Assembly: GCA_001689445.1 (NCBI GenBank)
Contig: LUJN01000020.1
Span: 34,033 to 98,032, forward strand
Direction of reading: 5' to 3'
DNA: 64,000 bases
Source: Bacteroidales bacterium M3
GTDB lineage: Bacteria; Bacteroidota; Bacteroidia; Bacteroidales; Muribaculaceae
Positions 51,666 through 60,836 of the stretch are shown one piece after another. The notes below the pieces were generated by a model. It saw only the letters and a program-made list of their open reading frames with translations. It was not told where the DNA came from and ran no database searches. Both the position numbers and the translations under genes were made by a program. The first letter of the stretch is position 1, and every line of letters begins with the position of its first letter.

Positions 51666-53129
51666 TTAATCATTGCGGCAGTAGAAGTAGTAGTTGCAGT
51701 TGTCTACGGTCATTGATGTCGAGATGTAGTATAAGTTTGCGTACTCTTTTAGTGGATGGATATTCTCTATTGTATGATTGGAGATTATCCATCGTGGGTT
51801 TGCTTCTATAAAGTGTACTGTGATGTCGTTGGAAACCCTGTCGTCAACGACCCACAACCAGTATTGCAGGAAGAAATATTTGCCCGTGGGGAAGATTTCC
51901 ATTGGAGAGAGTACGGAAGACTCCCCTGGGGACATGCTGAGGTATATCGACTCTCGTTCATCGGTCGGTATATGTTGCCTGATTGCAGATGTTATGATTT
52001 CCGAGTGACACCGACAGTCAATAGTTTCCGTGTCCCGGGTATGCACGATGTGTTTGCGTCCACTCCCGCTATCAGTCGACAGTATGGGCCCAAGCACTAT
52101 TGCAGCCACGGCAAGATTGGGTATAATCCTCCATGATTTTGGCACCGACAGTATGCACAACGCACCAATCGGGGATGCAAGGATATAGTAGTGGAGGTAT
52201 GCAGTACCGGTGATAAACGTCACGAATGTGACGATGCTTACGGCAATCATAATCACGCGGAGTCGACTATCATTCCCTTTCCGGAATATGAGCAGCATCA
52301 ATGGCAGGACGATGCATGGCCAGAGGTATCTGATACCGATTCTGGATGAATATTCTGCCACCCATGTCATTTTATATTTGACGTTAAAGACGAAATTTGC
52401 ATAAAGCATCTCCCTTAAGGCATCCATGCTATAAAAATAGATGAAAAACGGCAGGATGGCTATTGCAGTGCCGAGAATAAAAAACAGGGCACTTTTCAGA
52501 AGTTCGCCATATCGCCGTTCATGCAGGAATATAATCATCTGTCCGAGACAGATGCCGGCAATTATCACGTTGTTGTTGAGACGTATCATCGCAACTAGTC
52601 CGAAACATACTCCGCATACCGTCGCGACAGTCTTGATGCCGGGATGACCTCCCTTGAGAAAATTGAAGGTAAGCAATAGCGGCAATGCCTGAAACGGCAG
52701 GCACCATTCCTCGTTATTATTGCCTCCCTGCATGGTGAGCAAAAGTATCAATAACGCGACTGCCATGGCAATATAGTTTGTTGAGGGGGACGTGCGTAAT
52801 GCCCGTCCACATTGGTACAACAGCTCAAGAAAAATGACGGCAAATAGTGTTTCCAGTATCCAAATGCCAAGTTTCCCCGGTGCTATGAGCAATCCGGCAA
52901 TCTGCAACAGGTAGAGGAGCGGTCCCTTGTGGTCGAACAGATCCCGGTATGGGATTAGTCCTTCCATCCATCCTTGGGCCATGACAACAAACACGTTGTA
53001 GTCATCGGATGTGCTGGCGTGCAGCGGTGTGCTGTATGTCGGCACAACTAAGAAGCACGCGACGGTTATGACTGTCAATACGACTATTCGTATGAGGTTG
53101 TTTTTCTGTATGTAATAGGGGAGAGCCAT
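51666..53129 (-). CDS. GT-C-like polytopic membrane protein (copy A)
   Basis: 487 residues, about ten membrane helices. The first outer loop carries SDDYNVFVVMAQGWMEG and YRDLFDHKGPLLYL, matching the layout of PMT/ArnT-like GT-C glycosyltransferases, which take sugars from lipid carriers. Paralog of the protein at 55170-56687. Follows the GT2 gene by 6 bases. Likely acts on a surface glycan; donor and acceptor unknown. Confidence 0.65.
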   Translation of the reverse strand: MALPYYIQKNNLIRIVVLTVITVACFLVVPTYSTPLHASTSDDYNVFVVMAQGWMEGLIPYRDLFDHKGPLLYLLQIAGLLIAPGKLGIWILETLFAVIFLELLYQCGRALRTSPSTNYIAMAVALLILLLTMQGGNNNEEWCLPFQALPLLLTFNFLKGGHPGIKTVATVCGVCFGLVAMIRLNNNVIIAGICLGQMIIFLHERRYGELLKSALFFILGTAIAILPFFIYFYSMDALREMLYANFVFNVKYKMTWVAEYSSRIGIRYLWPCIVLPLMLLIFRKGNDSRLRVIMIAVSIVTFVTFITGTAYLHYYILASPIGALCILSVPKSWRIIPNLAVAAIVLGPILSTDSGSGRKHIVHTRDTETIDCRCHSEIITSAIRQHIPTDERESIYLSMSPGESSVLSPMEIFPTGKYFFLQYWLWVVDDRVSNDITVHFIEANPRWIISNHTIENIHPLKEYANLYYISTSMTVDNCNYYFYCRND

Positions 53130-53135
53130 TGTAGC

Positions 53136-53855
53136 CTAAATGTTTTTATTTATGTCGTGTAATTCTCCGATGGCCTTGTAGCCAATCATGAAGATGCGCT
53201 TGATGTTTATCGAATTGACACCCCCTTGGCGTTGTCGGAATGTTATCGGAATCCAGCGGCATCGTAGTCCCTTCTTTACGGCAATTGCGGATATGGCCAC
53301 GTTTGTTAGGAAAAAGTCCTGTGGAATGACTTCCATTATGGATTTCAATGCCGAAGCCCTCATAAGCCTGAATGGAGCGTTTGCGTCAATCACGTTTACA
53401 CCAAATGTAGCACGGACGACAAGTTTAAGCACCTTGGCGGCAAAGATGCGGCCTCGTCCATCCTTACGGTGGCTGCGGTGGCCAATCTGGAAATCATAGG
53501 AGTGCCGCTGTTCCCACATCGGCCATATCTCCGACGGGTCGGTCTGGCCATCGCTGTCGGTCTGGAATATGAAGTCCGCTCCTCGATTAATGGCTTCTCC
53601 ATATAGATAAAAGAGTGTAGGCCCGTGCCCTGAATTGGGCTTGTCAATGGGGACAAGGAGGGGATATTTTTCCGTTAATGAGTTTAATATCGCCATCGTG
53701 TTGTCGTTGCTTCCGTCGTTTGCTATCATCAATGTTACATCCGCGCCTGATGCCTGTATATCGAGTGCCGTCCGATGCCATTGCGCCACGACATCGAGGA
53801 TGGTTTCCTCCTCATTGTATGCAGGCATTACGATATATATATTATCTTTCTCCAT
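53136..53855 (-). CDS. Family 2 glycosyltransferase
   Basis: 239 residues: GT-A fold only, no membrane segment. IVMPAYNEEETI, MIANDGSNDNT, FQTDSDGQTDP (DxD-like) and the C-terminal FRQRQGGVNSINIKRI. Dolichol-phosphate-mannose-synthase-like pattern, so it may make a polyprenyl-phosphate sugar for the neighbouring GT-C proteins; this is inference. Confidence 0.85.
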   Translation of the reverse strand: MEKDNIYIVMPAYNEEETILDVVAQWHRTALDIQASGADVTLMIANDGSNDNTMAILNSLTEKYPLLVPIDKPNSGHGPTLFYLYGEAINRGADFIFQTDSDGQTDPSEIWPMWEQRHSYDFQIGHRSHRKDGRGRIFAAKVLKLVVRATFGVNVIDANAPFRLMRASALKSIMEVIPQDFFLTNVAISAIAVKKGLRCRWIPITFRQRQGGVNSINIKRIFMIGYKAIGELHDINKNI

Positions 53856-53960
53856 CGTTGACAGGCTTGTAGTGGTTATTTAACATGAATTGCAGGGCGC
53901 AGACTTATGGGTGTAGGCTACGGCAAGTCCTATTATTCTGATGAAAAAATGTTCTCTTGC

Positions 53961-55109
53961 TCATCTTGTCAAGTTAAGTGAATGGGCGACTTCAAATGCA
54001 CGGGCAATCACCTTGTCCATATCATAATAGCGGTACTCGGCAAGCCTTCCTGCGAATATTACGTCGGGTAGGCTTGCAGCTAATTTGTGGTAACGGCGGT
54101 ACAGCTCCATGTTTTCCGCGTCATTGACCGGGTAAAATGGTTCAGATTCAGGTGTCCATTCCGTGGAATATTCCCTGGATATGACCGTCTTGCTGTTGTC
54201 GTATACACGGTCGCCGAATGAGGTGAAGTGCTTATGCTCAATTATTCGTGTGAATGGGATGTCGGCATCGGTATAGTTTACCACGGCATTGCCTTGGTAA
54301 TTTGGGGTGTCCAATACCTCGGTGGAAAATTTTACGCTCCTGTAGGATAGTGCGCCATACCGATAGTCGAAAAACCGGTCAATGGGACCGGTGTATATGA
54401 TTTTCTTTGCTAAGGGGGAGAGTTGTTCGCGATGATTTAGGTAGTCAATACCAAGTTTAACCTCTGATTTAGATAATAGTTTGGTAATGAGTTTGTTATA
54501 TCCTCCTTCAATTGGAATTCCCTGATAGGTATCGTTAAAATAATTGTTGTCGTAGGTCATGCGTAAAGGGAGGCGGCGTATGATGAACGCCGGAAGTTCA
54601 GAGCATTTTCTACCCCATTGTTTCTCGGTATACCCCTTTATCAAGGTTTTGTAGATGTCCTCTCCCACCAATGATAGGGCCTGTTCCTCAAGATTGCGTG
54701 GCTTGGTTATGCCATTGGCTTTCATCTTCGTCACGGCTGCCTTGCATTGTCGGTCAAGCTCCGCACGGGCTTCCGCAGGAGTGTTAACGCCCCAAAATTG
54801 ATGGAATGTGTTCATGTTGAAGGGGAGGTTGTATAATTTCCCCTTATAGTTGGCTATCGGTGAGTTTGTGTAGCGGTTGAACTCTACGAATGAGTTTACG
54901 AAGTCCCAGATCCGTTTGTCGGAGGTGTGGAATATATGTGCGCCATATTTGTGCACCGATATTGATTCGATAGTGTCACAGTATAGATTTCCTCCTGCGA
55001 CATCACGTTTGTCAACCACAAGACACTTGCGGCCGGCTGATGTAGCAATTTGGGCAAAAGTGGAGCCGAAAAGACCCGCTCCGACTATTAGGAAATCATA
55101 CCTTATCAT
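53961..55109 (-). CDS. glf: UDP-galactopyranose mutase
   Basis: 382 residues. FAD motif FLIVGAGLFGSTFAQIA, KYGAHIFHTSDKRIW, LPFNMNTFHQFWG, and the substrate region FFDYRYGALSYRSVKF. Isomerises UDP-galactopyranose to UDP-galactofuranose, so a galactofuranose-containing surface glycan is expected. Has its own promoter (55144-55174). Confidence 0.95.
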   Translation of the reverse strand: MIRYDFLIVGAGLFGSTFAQIATSAGRKCLVVDKRDVAGGNLYCDTIESISVHKYGAHIFHTSDKRIWDFVNSFVEFNRYTNSPIANYKGKLYNLPFNMNTFHQFWGVNTPAEARAELDRQCKAAVTKMKANGITKPRNLEEQALSLVGEDIYKTLIKGYTEKQWGRKCSELPAFIIRRLPLRMTYDNNYFNDTYQGIPIEGGYNKLITKLLSKSEVKLGIDYLNHREQLSPLAKKIIYTGPIDRFFDYRYGALSYRSVKFSTEVLDTPNYQGNAVVNYTDADIPFTRIIEHKHFTSFGDRVYDNSKTVISREYSTEWTPESEPFYPVNDAENMELYRRYHKLAASLPDVIFAGRLAEYRYYDMDKVIARAFEVAHSLNLTR

Positions 55110-55143
55110 TGCTGTGTCAAGAAGTGTGTTATGGTTTTGGTAT

Positions 55144-55174
55144 CAAAATTAATACAATTATCCAAGATATCAAA
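55144..55174 (-). promoter_or_regulatory. Full promoter for glf
   Basis: Minus strand: TTTG (55171-55174), 19 bases, TAATTTTG (55144-55151): consensus sequences and spacing. The -33 element overlaps the stop codon of the upstream GT-C-like gene. Confidence 0.65.
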
Positions 55175-56687
55175 ATGCCTTGATACACCCGAAAGACATA
55201 GTTATAGGGCTTATGCTAACAGGATTGGGGTTGTCACGATGGTATAAGAAGTATTTGTTTTGGTTGGCTGTTATTGTATTTGCAAGGCGATAGCCCGATG
55301 TGACACCTTGTAGTGATACGATTGTCTCGATTGGTTGGCAAGTGATGACCCATCGCGGATTTGAGTTGACGAAGTGTGTCCTGATGTCGCGGTAGACCAC
55401 GCTGTCAATTGCCGCCAACCTGTCCTGCATGAAAAAATATTTTCCTGTCGGCAGAGCATCTACCCCCAATAATACGGCGGCTTCAGAGGGGGAAACGCAT
55501 AGGTAGATAGATCTCCATTCATCGGGAGGTATGTTTTCCCTGATTGAAGCGACGATTGCTTTTGTTGAGCCGGTATGTGCGATGGTCTCGTTGTCGCAAA
55601 GGAGGTGTACACGTTTATTTATTGCCCTGATGCCGTCGGGCAATCGTGGCGCTATAACTATGGCCGCTATGGCAATCGTGGCCGCGATAGGCCAAGTTTT
55701 GTGTATAGACAGTACGCACAGACCGGCTATGGGGGCAATGATTATGTAGTAGTGTCCGTAACAGCGTCCGTTGATGAATGTTGCGAAAGTGATTGCGCAG
55801 ATGGCGATAAGCATTGTTGTCACTCTCCGGTCTCTCTCTTTGGGGAAGATGAGTAGGAACAGGGGAAGTAGTATGCACGGCCATAGGAATTTTAGGGCAC
55901 GTATTGAATGTCCCTCTGCAACATGGGACATTTTATACTTGAAATTATAGGTGAAAATGGCATATAGCATGTCGTGCAGACTGCCGGTGCTATGGAAATA
56001 TAGGACAAATGGAAGCGTGGCGAGGACAGCTCCGAGAATAAAAAACAAGGCGCATTTCAGTAGGGCTGCATATTGCCGGGTATAGAGGAATACGATAGTC
56101 TGCCCGACACAGATGCCGGCTATTATCACGTTGTTGTTGAGCCGTATCATCGCAACCAGTCCGAAACACAGTCCGCACACGGTTGCAACGGTCTTTATGC
56201 CCGAGCGTCCGTCCTTAAGGAATCTCAGTGCGACCATAAGCGGCAATATTTGGAATGGCAAGCACCATTCCTCGTTGTGATTGCCACCTTGCATATTGAA
56301 TAGCAATATTAACAATGTGACTGCAAGCGCGATATAGTTTGTCTGTGGCCTCACTGACAGTGCGCGTCCACATTGGTACATCAATTCGAGGGAAAGTATT
56401 GCAAACAAGGTCTCAAGCATCCATATGCCGAATTTTCCGCTTGAGATGAGAAGACCGGCTATTTGAATTAGGTATAGCAGTGGCCCTTTATGGTCGAATA
56501 AGTCCCTGTATGGGATAGCCCCTTTCATCCATCCATCACTCATTACGACAAATACATTATAGTCGCCGATTGACTCGGGATAAAGAGGGGAGCTACAGTC
56601 GGGAATAATAAGGAACGTGACAGCAGATATGACAGTCAGGGCTATTAGACGCGCATAGTTGTTTGCTTGACTGTAATATGGAGTCAT
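55170..56687 (-). CDS. GT-C-like polytopic membrane protein (copy B)
   Basis: 505 residues, same family as 51666-53129: nearly identical blocks such as YRDLFDHKGPLLYL and NNNVIIAGIC. The C-terminal soluble part is more divergent (EWRSIYLCVSPSEAAVLLG compare ERESIYLSMSPGESSVLSP). The two copies flank glf and GT2. Probably a lipid-linked sugar transferase. Confidence 0.65.
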   Translation of the reverse strand: MTPYYSQANNYARLIALTVISAVTFLIIPDCSSPLYPESIGDYNVFVVMSDGWMKGAIPYRDLFDHKGPLLYLIQIAGLLISSGKFGIWMLETLFAILSLELMYQCGRALSVRPQTNYIALAVTLLILLFNMQGGNHNEEWCLPFQILPLMVALRFLKDGRSGIKTVATVCGLCFGLVAMIRLNNNVIIAGICVGQTIVFLYTRQYAALLKCALFFILGAVLATLPFVLYFHSTGSLHDMLYAIFTYNFKYKMSHVAEGHSIRALKFLWPCILLPLFLLIFPKERDRRVTTMLIAICAITFATFINGRCYGHYYIIIAPIAGLCVLSIHKTWPIAATIAIAAIVIAPRLPDGIRAINKRVHLLCDNETIAHTGSTKAIVASIRENIPPDEWRSIYLCVSPSEAAVLLGVDALPTGKYFFMQDRLAAIDSVVYRDIRTHFVNSNPRWVITCQPIETIVSLQGVTSGYRLANTITANQNKYFLYHRDNPNPVSISPITMSFGCIKAF

Positions 56688-56710
56688 TTGTTGGGGAAAT
56701 CAAAGAAAAT

Positions 56711-56741
56711 AGCCTCATTCCGATGTTGGTGGAATGAGGCT
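56711..56741 (-). terminator. Terminator behind the SIMPL gene
   Basis: AGCCTCATTCC (56711-56721) pairs with GGAATGAGGCT (56731-56741), nine-base loop, T-rich tail on the minus strand (TATTTTCTTTG). Confidence 0.7.
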
Positions 56742-56794
56742 ATAAAGTTACGGAAAAATATGCGTTATATCCGCTAATCAGTGGAAAATTAATT

Positions 56795-56823
56795 ATGAAT
56801 TGTGCACTATGAACTTTGCACTG
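56795..56823 (-). repeat. Heptad repeat next to the SIMPL stop codon
   Basis: Minus strand starts AGTGCAAAGTTCATAGTGCA right after the stop; same type as those behind argD and the lytic transglycosylase. Confidence 0.55.
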
Positions 56824-56825
56824 CG

Positions 56826-57533
56826 TTAATCCTCCAGGTAGTAGTTGAGGTAGGTGACGACGCGCACTTTCTTGATGTAGGGGGTGTAGGGGTCGCGGTC
56901 GTCGATGCTGAACTGGCCCTGCTGGGCGTCCTTGATTTTGCCGATTTTGCTGTCGGAGTCGTCGGCAAATTTCTTGGCGGCCTCGCGGGCGTTCTTTGTC
57001 GCGTCGGCAATCATGTCGGGCTTGATGGTGTTGAGGTCGGTGTACTCGTAGATGGTGCGGTAGTTGTAGTCGCCGGCGGTGATGGCGATGCCGTCCTTGA
57101 GCAGTTCGGCCTGACGGTTGATAAGCTCGCGCACCTTGTCGACGTTGGCCGAGGTGACGGTAATCACCGAGGTGACGTTGTAGCGGAACGGGAGTGCCTG
57201 CTGGTTGTTGTAGCGGTCGGCCTGCAGGTCTACGATGTCGGGGGCGTTGACCGAGATTTCCTCCTTGGTGATGCCGTTGGACGTGAGGAAGTTGATGATG
57301 GTGGCATTGGTGGCGTTGATGCGGTCGTAGATGGCGGGGAGCTGGTTGCCCACCTCCTTGTACACGACAGGCCATGTCACTTTGTTGGCCTTGACTTCAC
57401 GTTCCGATAATCCCCTGACGGCCACCACGCGGTCGCGGGTCGAGAATGAATTGAGGCCGCTGCGTATGCAGAGACCGAGGGCGAGGAGGCCGACTGCGAG
57501 CAGCAGCGCACCTACAAGATTGGTTGATTTCAT
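56826..57533 (-). CDS. SIMPL (DUF541) domain protein
   Basis: 235 residues. N-terminal membrane anchor or signal (LVGALLLAVGLLALGLCIRS), then the SIMPL fold: VVAVRGLSEREVKANKVTWP, NVTSVITVTSANVDKVRELI, and ADATKNAREAAKKFADDSDS. Envelope protein family of unknown detailed role. Single gene with terminator. Confidence 0.9.
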   Translation of the reverse strand: MKSTNLVGALLLAVGLLALGLCIRSGLNSFSTRDRVVAVRGLSEREVKANKVTWPVVYKEVGNQLPAIYDRINATNATIINFLTSNGITKEEISVNAPDIVDLQADRYNNQQALPFRYNVTSVITVTSANVDKVRELINRQAELLKDGIAITAGDYNYRTIYEYTDLNTIKPDMIADATKNAREAAKKFADDSDSKIGKIKDAQQGQFSIDDRDPYTPYIKKVRVVTYLNYYLED

Positions 57534-57611
57534 AATGTGTTGTTAATATGTTTACAGTGATATGACATTTATATGTCTCTAAAAGTTTAGTCGTCCCATG
57601 AAATATTATGG

Positions 57612-58406
57612 TTATAGAGGTCGAAAGTCACGCATCGCGGGGTCAAAGCGCACGTCGCGTCCCGCAAAGAGCGTGTCGAGCGCGCCATCGGCGACAAGCG
57701 CGTCGGTTGCCCCCTCGGTCATCGTGCCGTCGGGGCGCAGCAGCCACAGGCGGTCGGAGAGCAGCAACGACTGGCTGACATCGTGGGACGACAGCAGGAT
57801 GCCCTTGCTGTTGTCGTGAGCCAGCCGTGCAAGCAGTTGCATAGCCTCGATGCGCGATGCGACATCGAGAAATGCCGTCGGCTCGTCGAGGATTATGATG
57901 GGTGTGTCCTGGGCGAGCGCACGGGCTATCATGGCTTTCTGCCGCTCGCCGTCGCTGAGTGTCGCCACGAACCGGTTGCCCATATCCCCGATACCGACCT
58001 CACGGAGCGACTTGCCGACAATCTCGCGGTCTCTTGCCGAGAGCCGCCCGAAAAATCCCGTGTAGGGATGTCGCCCGAGCGACACGAGTTCCTCCACCGT
58101 CAGTCCCCCGGCCATGGTGCGGTCGGTGTGCACTATTGACACCAGGCGTGACAGCGTTATGGGCTGACATCGGTCGATGTCGCGTCCTTCAATGAGCACT
58201 TTTCCCGCCAACGGGCGCTGTCGTCCCGCGAGAGTGCGCAGCAATGTCGATTTGCCCGTGCCGTTGGCCCCGAGCAGTGACACGAGCTCGCCGCGCCGCA
58301 ATGTCAGCTCCAACCCTGAGAGCACACGTTTCTCGTGGCTGCCGTTGCGGTATCCGACGGTCAGATTGTCGGCTTCGAGCAGGATATCTATGGTGGGGAG
58401 AGTCAT
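57612..58406 (-). CDS. FecE/BtuD-type ABC ATPase
   Basis: 264 residues from ATG 58406, two bases after the permease stop. Walker A LLGANGTGKSTLLR, Walker B IIILDEPTAFLD, H-loop SSHDVSQSLLL. The signature is LSDGERQK where LSGGQRQ is usual. Energises uptake by the FecCD permease encoded upstream. Confidence 0.92.
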   Translation of the reverse strand: MTLPTIDILLEADNLTVGYRNGSHEKRVLSGLELTLRRGELVSLLGANGTGKSTLLRTLAGRQRPLAGKVLIEGRDIDRCQPITLSRLVSIVHTDRTMAGGLTVEELVSLGRHPYTGFFGRLSARDREIVGKSLREVGIGDMGNRFVATLSDGERQKAMIARALAQDTPIIILDEPTAFLDVASRIEAMQLLARLAHDNSKGILLSSHDVSQSLLLSDRLWLLRPDGTMTEGATDALVADGALDTLFAGRDVRFDPAMRDFRPL

Positions 58407-58408
58407 CG

Positions 58409-59434
58409 TCAGTTGAAATATAGCACGCGCTTGCGGCATACGATGATGTAGATTATCACAGGCACGCCGATGATGGGGGTGATGGCGTTGATGGGGATTA
58501 CCCCCTTGGCCGGGAGTACGCTCAGCAGCGTGCAGAGCAATCCTGTGGCCGCGCCCGCGAGCATGGTTGCGGGTAGGAGGATGTAGTGGTTGGACGACCG
58601 CAGGGCGAGGCGCGCCACGTGGGGCACGACAAGACCGATGAATCCTATCGGCCCGCAAAATGCGGTCACCACGGCGGTGAGGATGCCCGACACGAGCAGC
58701 AGGCGGTTGCGCGTGCGGCGTATGTTTAGCCCGAGGCTCTCGGCATAGCGAGTGCCGAGCAGCAGGGCGTTAAGCGGCTTGACAAGGAGCATTGACAGCC
58801 CCAGGCAAACGAGTATGACGGGGGCAAACACGGCGAGGCGGTCGAGGGTGACGCTGGAGAAGTTGCCGAGTCCCCATATGACAAAGGAGTGCACCCCCTC
58901 CTGCGTGGCAAAGAAGTTGAGAAGCGAGATGGCCGATGAGGCAAGATAGCTCACCATTATACCTACGATAAGCAGCATCACCGCGCTCTTGACCACCGAG
59001 GAAAACAGCAACAGCACGGCCATGATGACCGCCGCACCGGCAATCGCGCCCGCGAGAGTGCCGGCATACGCCCCCGCTCCCGTGGCGACCATGCCGCCAA
59101 AGGCGAGCATCACCACGGCCACCCCGAGGCTTGCGCCGGTAGATATGCCGAGTATCGACGGGCCTGCGAGGGGATTGTCAAAGGTGGTCTGTAACAGCAA
59201 TCCTGCCGCCGCAAGGGCCGCCCCGGCCAGGGTTGCCGTGATGCACATCGGCAACCGGGCATCGACGACAATCACCTCCCATGCCATCTTCTCGACCGGC
59301 TGTCCCGTGAGGGCGTTTATCACCTGCCTTGGAGGAATATCGACCGTGCCCACCAGCAGGCAGATGGCAAACAACAGCACCGTAACTGCCGACAGTGAGG
59401 TAAAGACCGTGATATGTCTCTGCCGTGGCGTCAT
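58409..59434 (-). CDS. FecCD-type ABC permease (iron-siderophore/corrinoid)
   Basis: 341 residues, nine to ten membrane helices. Family hallmarks: DARLPMCITATLAGAALAAAG, GPSILGISTGASLGV, FCGPIGFIGLVVPHVARL. Forms the inner-membrane channel of a BtuCDF/FhuBCD-like importer. Its start overlaps the binding-protein stop (ATGA). Confidence 0.93.
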   Translation of the reverse strand: MTPRQRHITVFTSLSAVTVLLFAICLLVGTVDIPPRQVINALTGQPVEKMAWEVIVVDARLPMCITATLAGAALAAAGLLLQTTFDNPLAGPSILGISTGASLGVAVVMLAFGGMVATGAGAYAGTLAGAIAGAAVIMAVLLLFSSVVKSAVMLLIVGIMVSYLASSAISLLNFFATQEGVHSFVIWGLGNFSSVTLDRLAVFAPVILVCLGLSMLLVKPLNALLLGTRYAESLGLNIRRTRNRLLLVSGILTAVVTAFCGPIGFIGLVVPHVARLALRSSNHYILLPATMLAGAATGLLCTLLSVLPAKGVIPINAITPIIGVPVIIYIIVCRKRVLYFN

Positions 59435-60561
59435 TCCACTCTTTTGTAGTATCTCAGCTTGCTGTCGTGCAGGTAGCCCGGATAGAAGATATTGATATAC
59501 TCGCGCAGCAGCAGGTCGGGGTGGAACGGTGTTTCCTCAAATATCATCGACTCGGCCGTGTTGCAGCCGTATATGCCGCCATTGGCAAATGCGTCCATAC
59601 GCGAGTTTGGCCCGTAGTCCGATCTGAGCTCGTCGAGGGTGAGGTCATGGCCGTAGCTGCGTATCAGCCACACGTCGGCGTCGTGCGCCTTGTTGAATAC
59701 CGAGGGAAAGTCAAGTTGCAGCGACCCTGCGGTCGTGTCGGCAGCCCATGGGTACCGCCCCCCGGCATCGTCAAACATCCGTGCCTGATAGCTGTGGCCT
59801 CCGGGGACAAACCACACTCCGTCACTGACACGCTCCGACACGACGGTGGGCATGACGACACTCACGTTTGCCGCCGAGTCGGAGAGCGACGCATAGGCAC
59901 GTGACACTTTGCTGTAGATGGAGTCGGCCTTGGCGCGGTCGCCGTAGAGCACGCCGAGCAGCTTGATCCACTCGGCACGTCCGAGCGGAGTCTGCTCCAT
60001 ATAGTCGGCACACTCGATGATGGGTATCCCCAGTTTACCTATCGCGCCATACCCCGCATTCTGGTAGGGGGAGGCGAGTATGGCTGCCGGATGCTCTCCG
60101 ATGATAGTCTCTATCGACGGGGAGGCGGATTGCCCGGCGTCGGTCACGCTGCCATCTTTCAGTCCTTCGACGATAGCGGGTATCTTGAAGTAGGGGGCGT
60201 CGCACACTGCCGTCACGCGGCCTATCGCGCCCAGCTCGTCGATGGCTCCCGCATGGACCGATGAATACACGAGCGACGACTCTAACGGCACTTCCACCAC
60301 AGTCCCTTCGGGGAGACTGTCGGGGCGCGCGTCACGGTCGACGAGTATGTAGCGGGCAAGTCGCTTGCCGTCGTTCCACGGGTCGGCGACATCGGCGACA
60401 ACGTAGTCCTTGAAGTCCACGAGTGTCAGTAGGGTTGCCTCATGGGTCAGCGTGTCACCTCCCGCGAGGGCACCCTCGCTATTGCCGCCACGGCACATGG
60501 TAAACAGTGCCGGCACACACACGGCTATGATGCCTGATTTATGCCAATTCATGCATGTCAT
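59431..60561 (-). CDS. Periplasmic substrate-binding lipoprotein of the FecCD importer
   Basis: 376 residues. Short signal with a possible lipobox (FTMC, C23), then the two-lobe BtuF/FhuD-like fold (GAIGRVTAVCDAPYFKIPAI, IETIIGEHPAAILASPYQNA, GIPIIECADYMEQTPLGRAE). Ligand could be heme, a siderophore or corrinoid; no riboswitch or TonB receptor is adjacent to decide. First gene of the three-gene operon. Confidence 0.88.
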   Translation of the reverse strand: MTCMNWHKSGIIAVCVPALFTMCRGGNSEGALAGGDTLTHEATLLTLVDFKDYVVADVADPWNDGKRLARYILVDRDARPDSLPEGTVVEVPLESSLVYSSVHAGAIDELGAIGRVTAVCDAPYFKIPAIVEGLKDGSVTDAGQSASPSIETIIGEHPAAILASPYQNAGYGAIGKLGIPIIECADYMEQTPLGRAEWIKLLGVLYGDRAKADSIYSKVSRAYASLSDSAANVSVVMPTVVSERVSDGVWFVPGGHSYQARMFDDAGGRYPWAADTTAGSLQLDFPSVFNKAHDADVWLIRSYGHDLTLDELRSDYGPNSRMDAFANGGIYGCNTAESMIFEETPFHPDLLLREYINIFYPGYLHDSKLRYYKRVE

Positions 60562-60676
60562 GTTTTAATATACAAAATTACCCTTTATTCCACTAACCGC
60601 AAAGCCCTGTTATATAAATTAAGCAAAATGGAGGGCGGAATATTGCACGCCGCGTCCTTACTGCCGGTCAGTCGCC

Positions 60677-60750
60677 GAGGGTGTTGCAAAACTGCCGATT
60701 CCTACATTAATTGACCGTTCCACATATTCGGAGAGTTCTGCAATACCCTC
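60677..60750. repeat. 74-base element with 17-base inverted ends (MITE-like)
   Basis: GAGGGTGTTGCAAAACT (60677-60693) pairs with AGTTCTGCAATACCCTC (60734-60750), two mismatches that still allow G-T or A-C juxtaposition. The 40-base centre has no features. Could be a mobile-element scar. Confidence 0.5.
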
Positions 60751-60778
60751 CGCAGACTCAACATTTGACGCCATAGAA

Positions 60779-60811
60779 AAGCGGCGTGGCCGTCGATGGG
60801 CCACGCCGCTT
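60779..60811 (-). terminator. Terminator of the large amylase gene
   Basis: AAGCGGCGTGGCC (60779-60791) pairs perfectly with GGCCACGCCGCTT (60799-60811); T-run on the minus strand. 26 bases beyond the amylase stop. Confidence 0.8.
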
Positions 60812-60836
60812 CCTATAGGATTGCGGTTGTCTCCTC

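Noticed and set aside
56802..57410. 202-residue plus-strand open frame opposite the SIMPL gene
   Set aside because: Valine/glycine-rich antisense artefact of biased codons; the minus strand has a recognised domain.
60562..60836. Possible cobalamin riboswitch ahead of the FecCD-type importer
   Set aside because: The gap has an inverted-repeat element and the amylase terminator, but no recognisable B12-box pattern close to the binding-protein gene.
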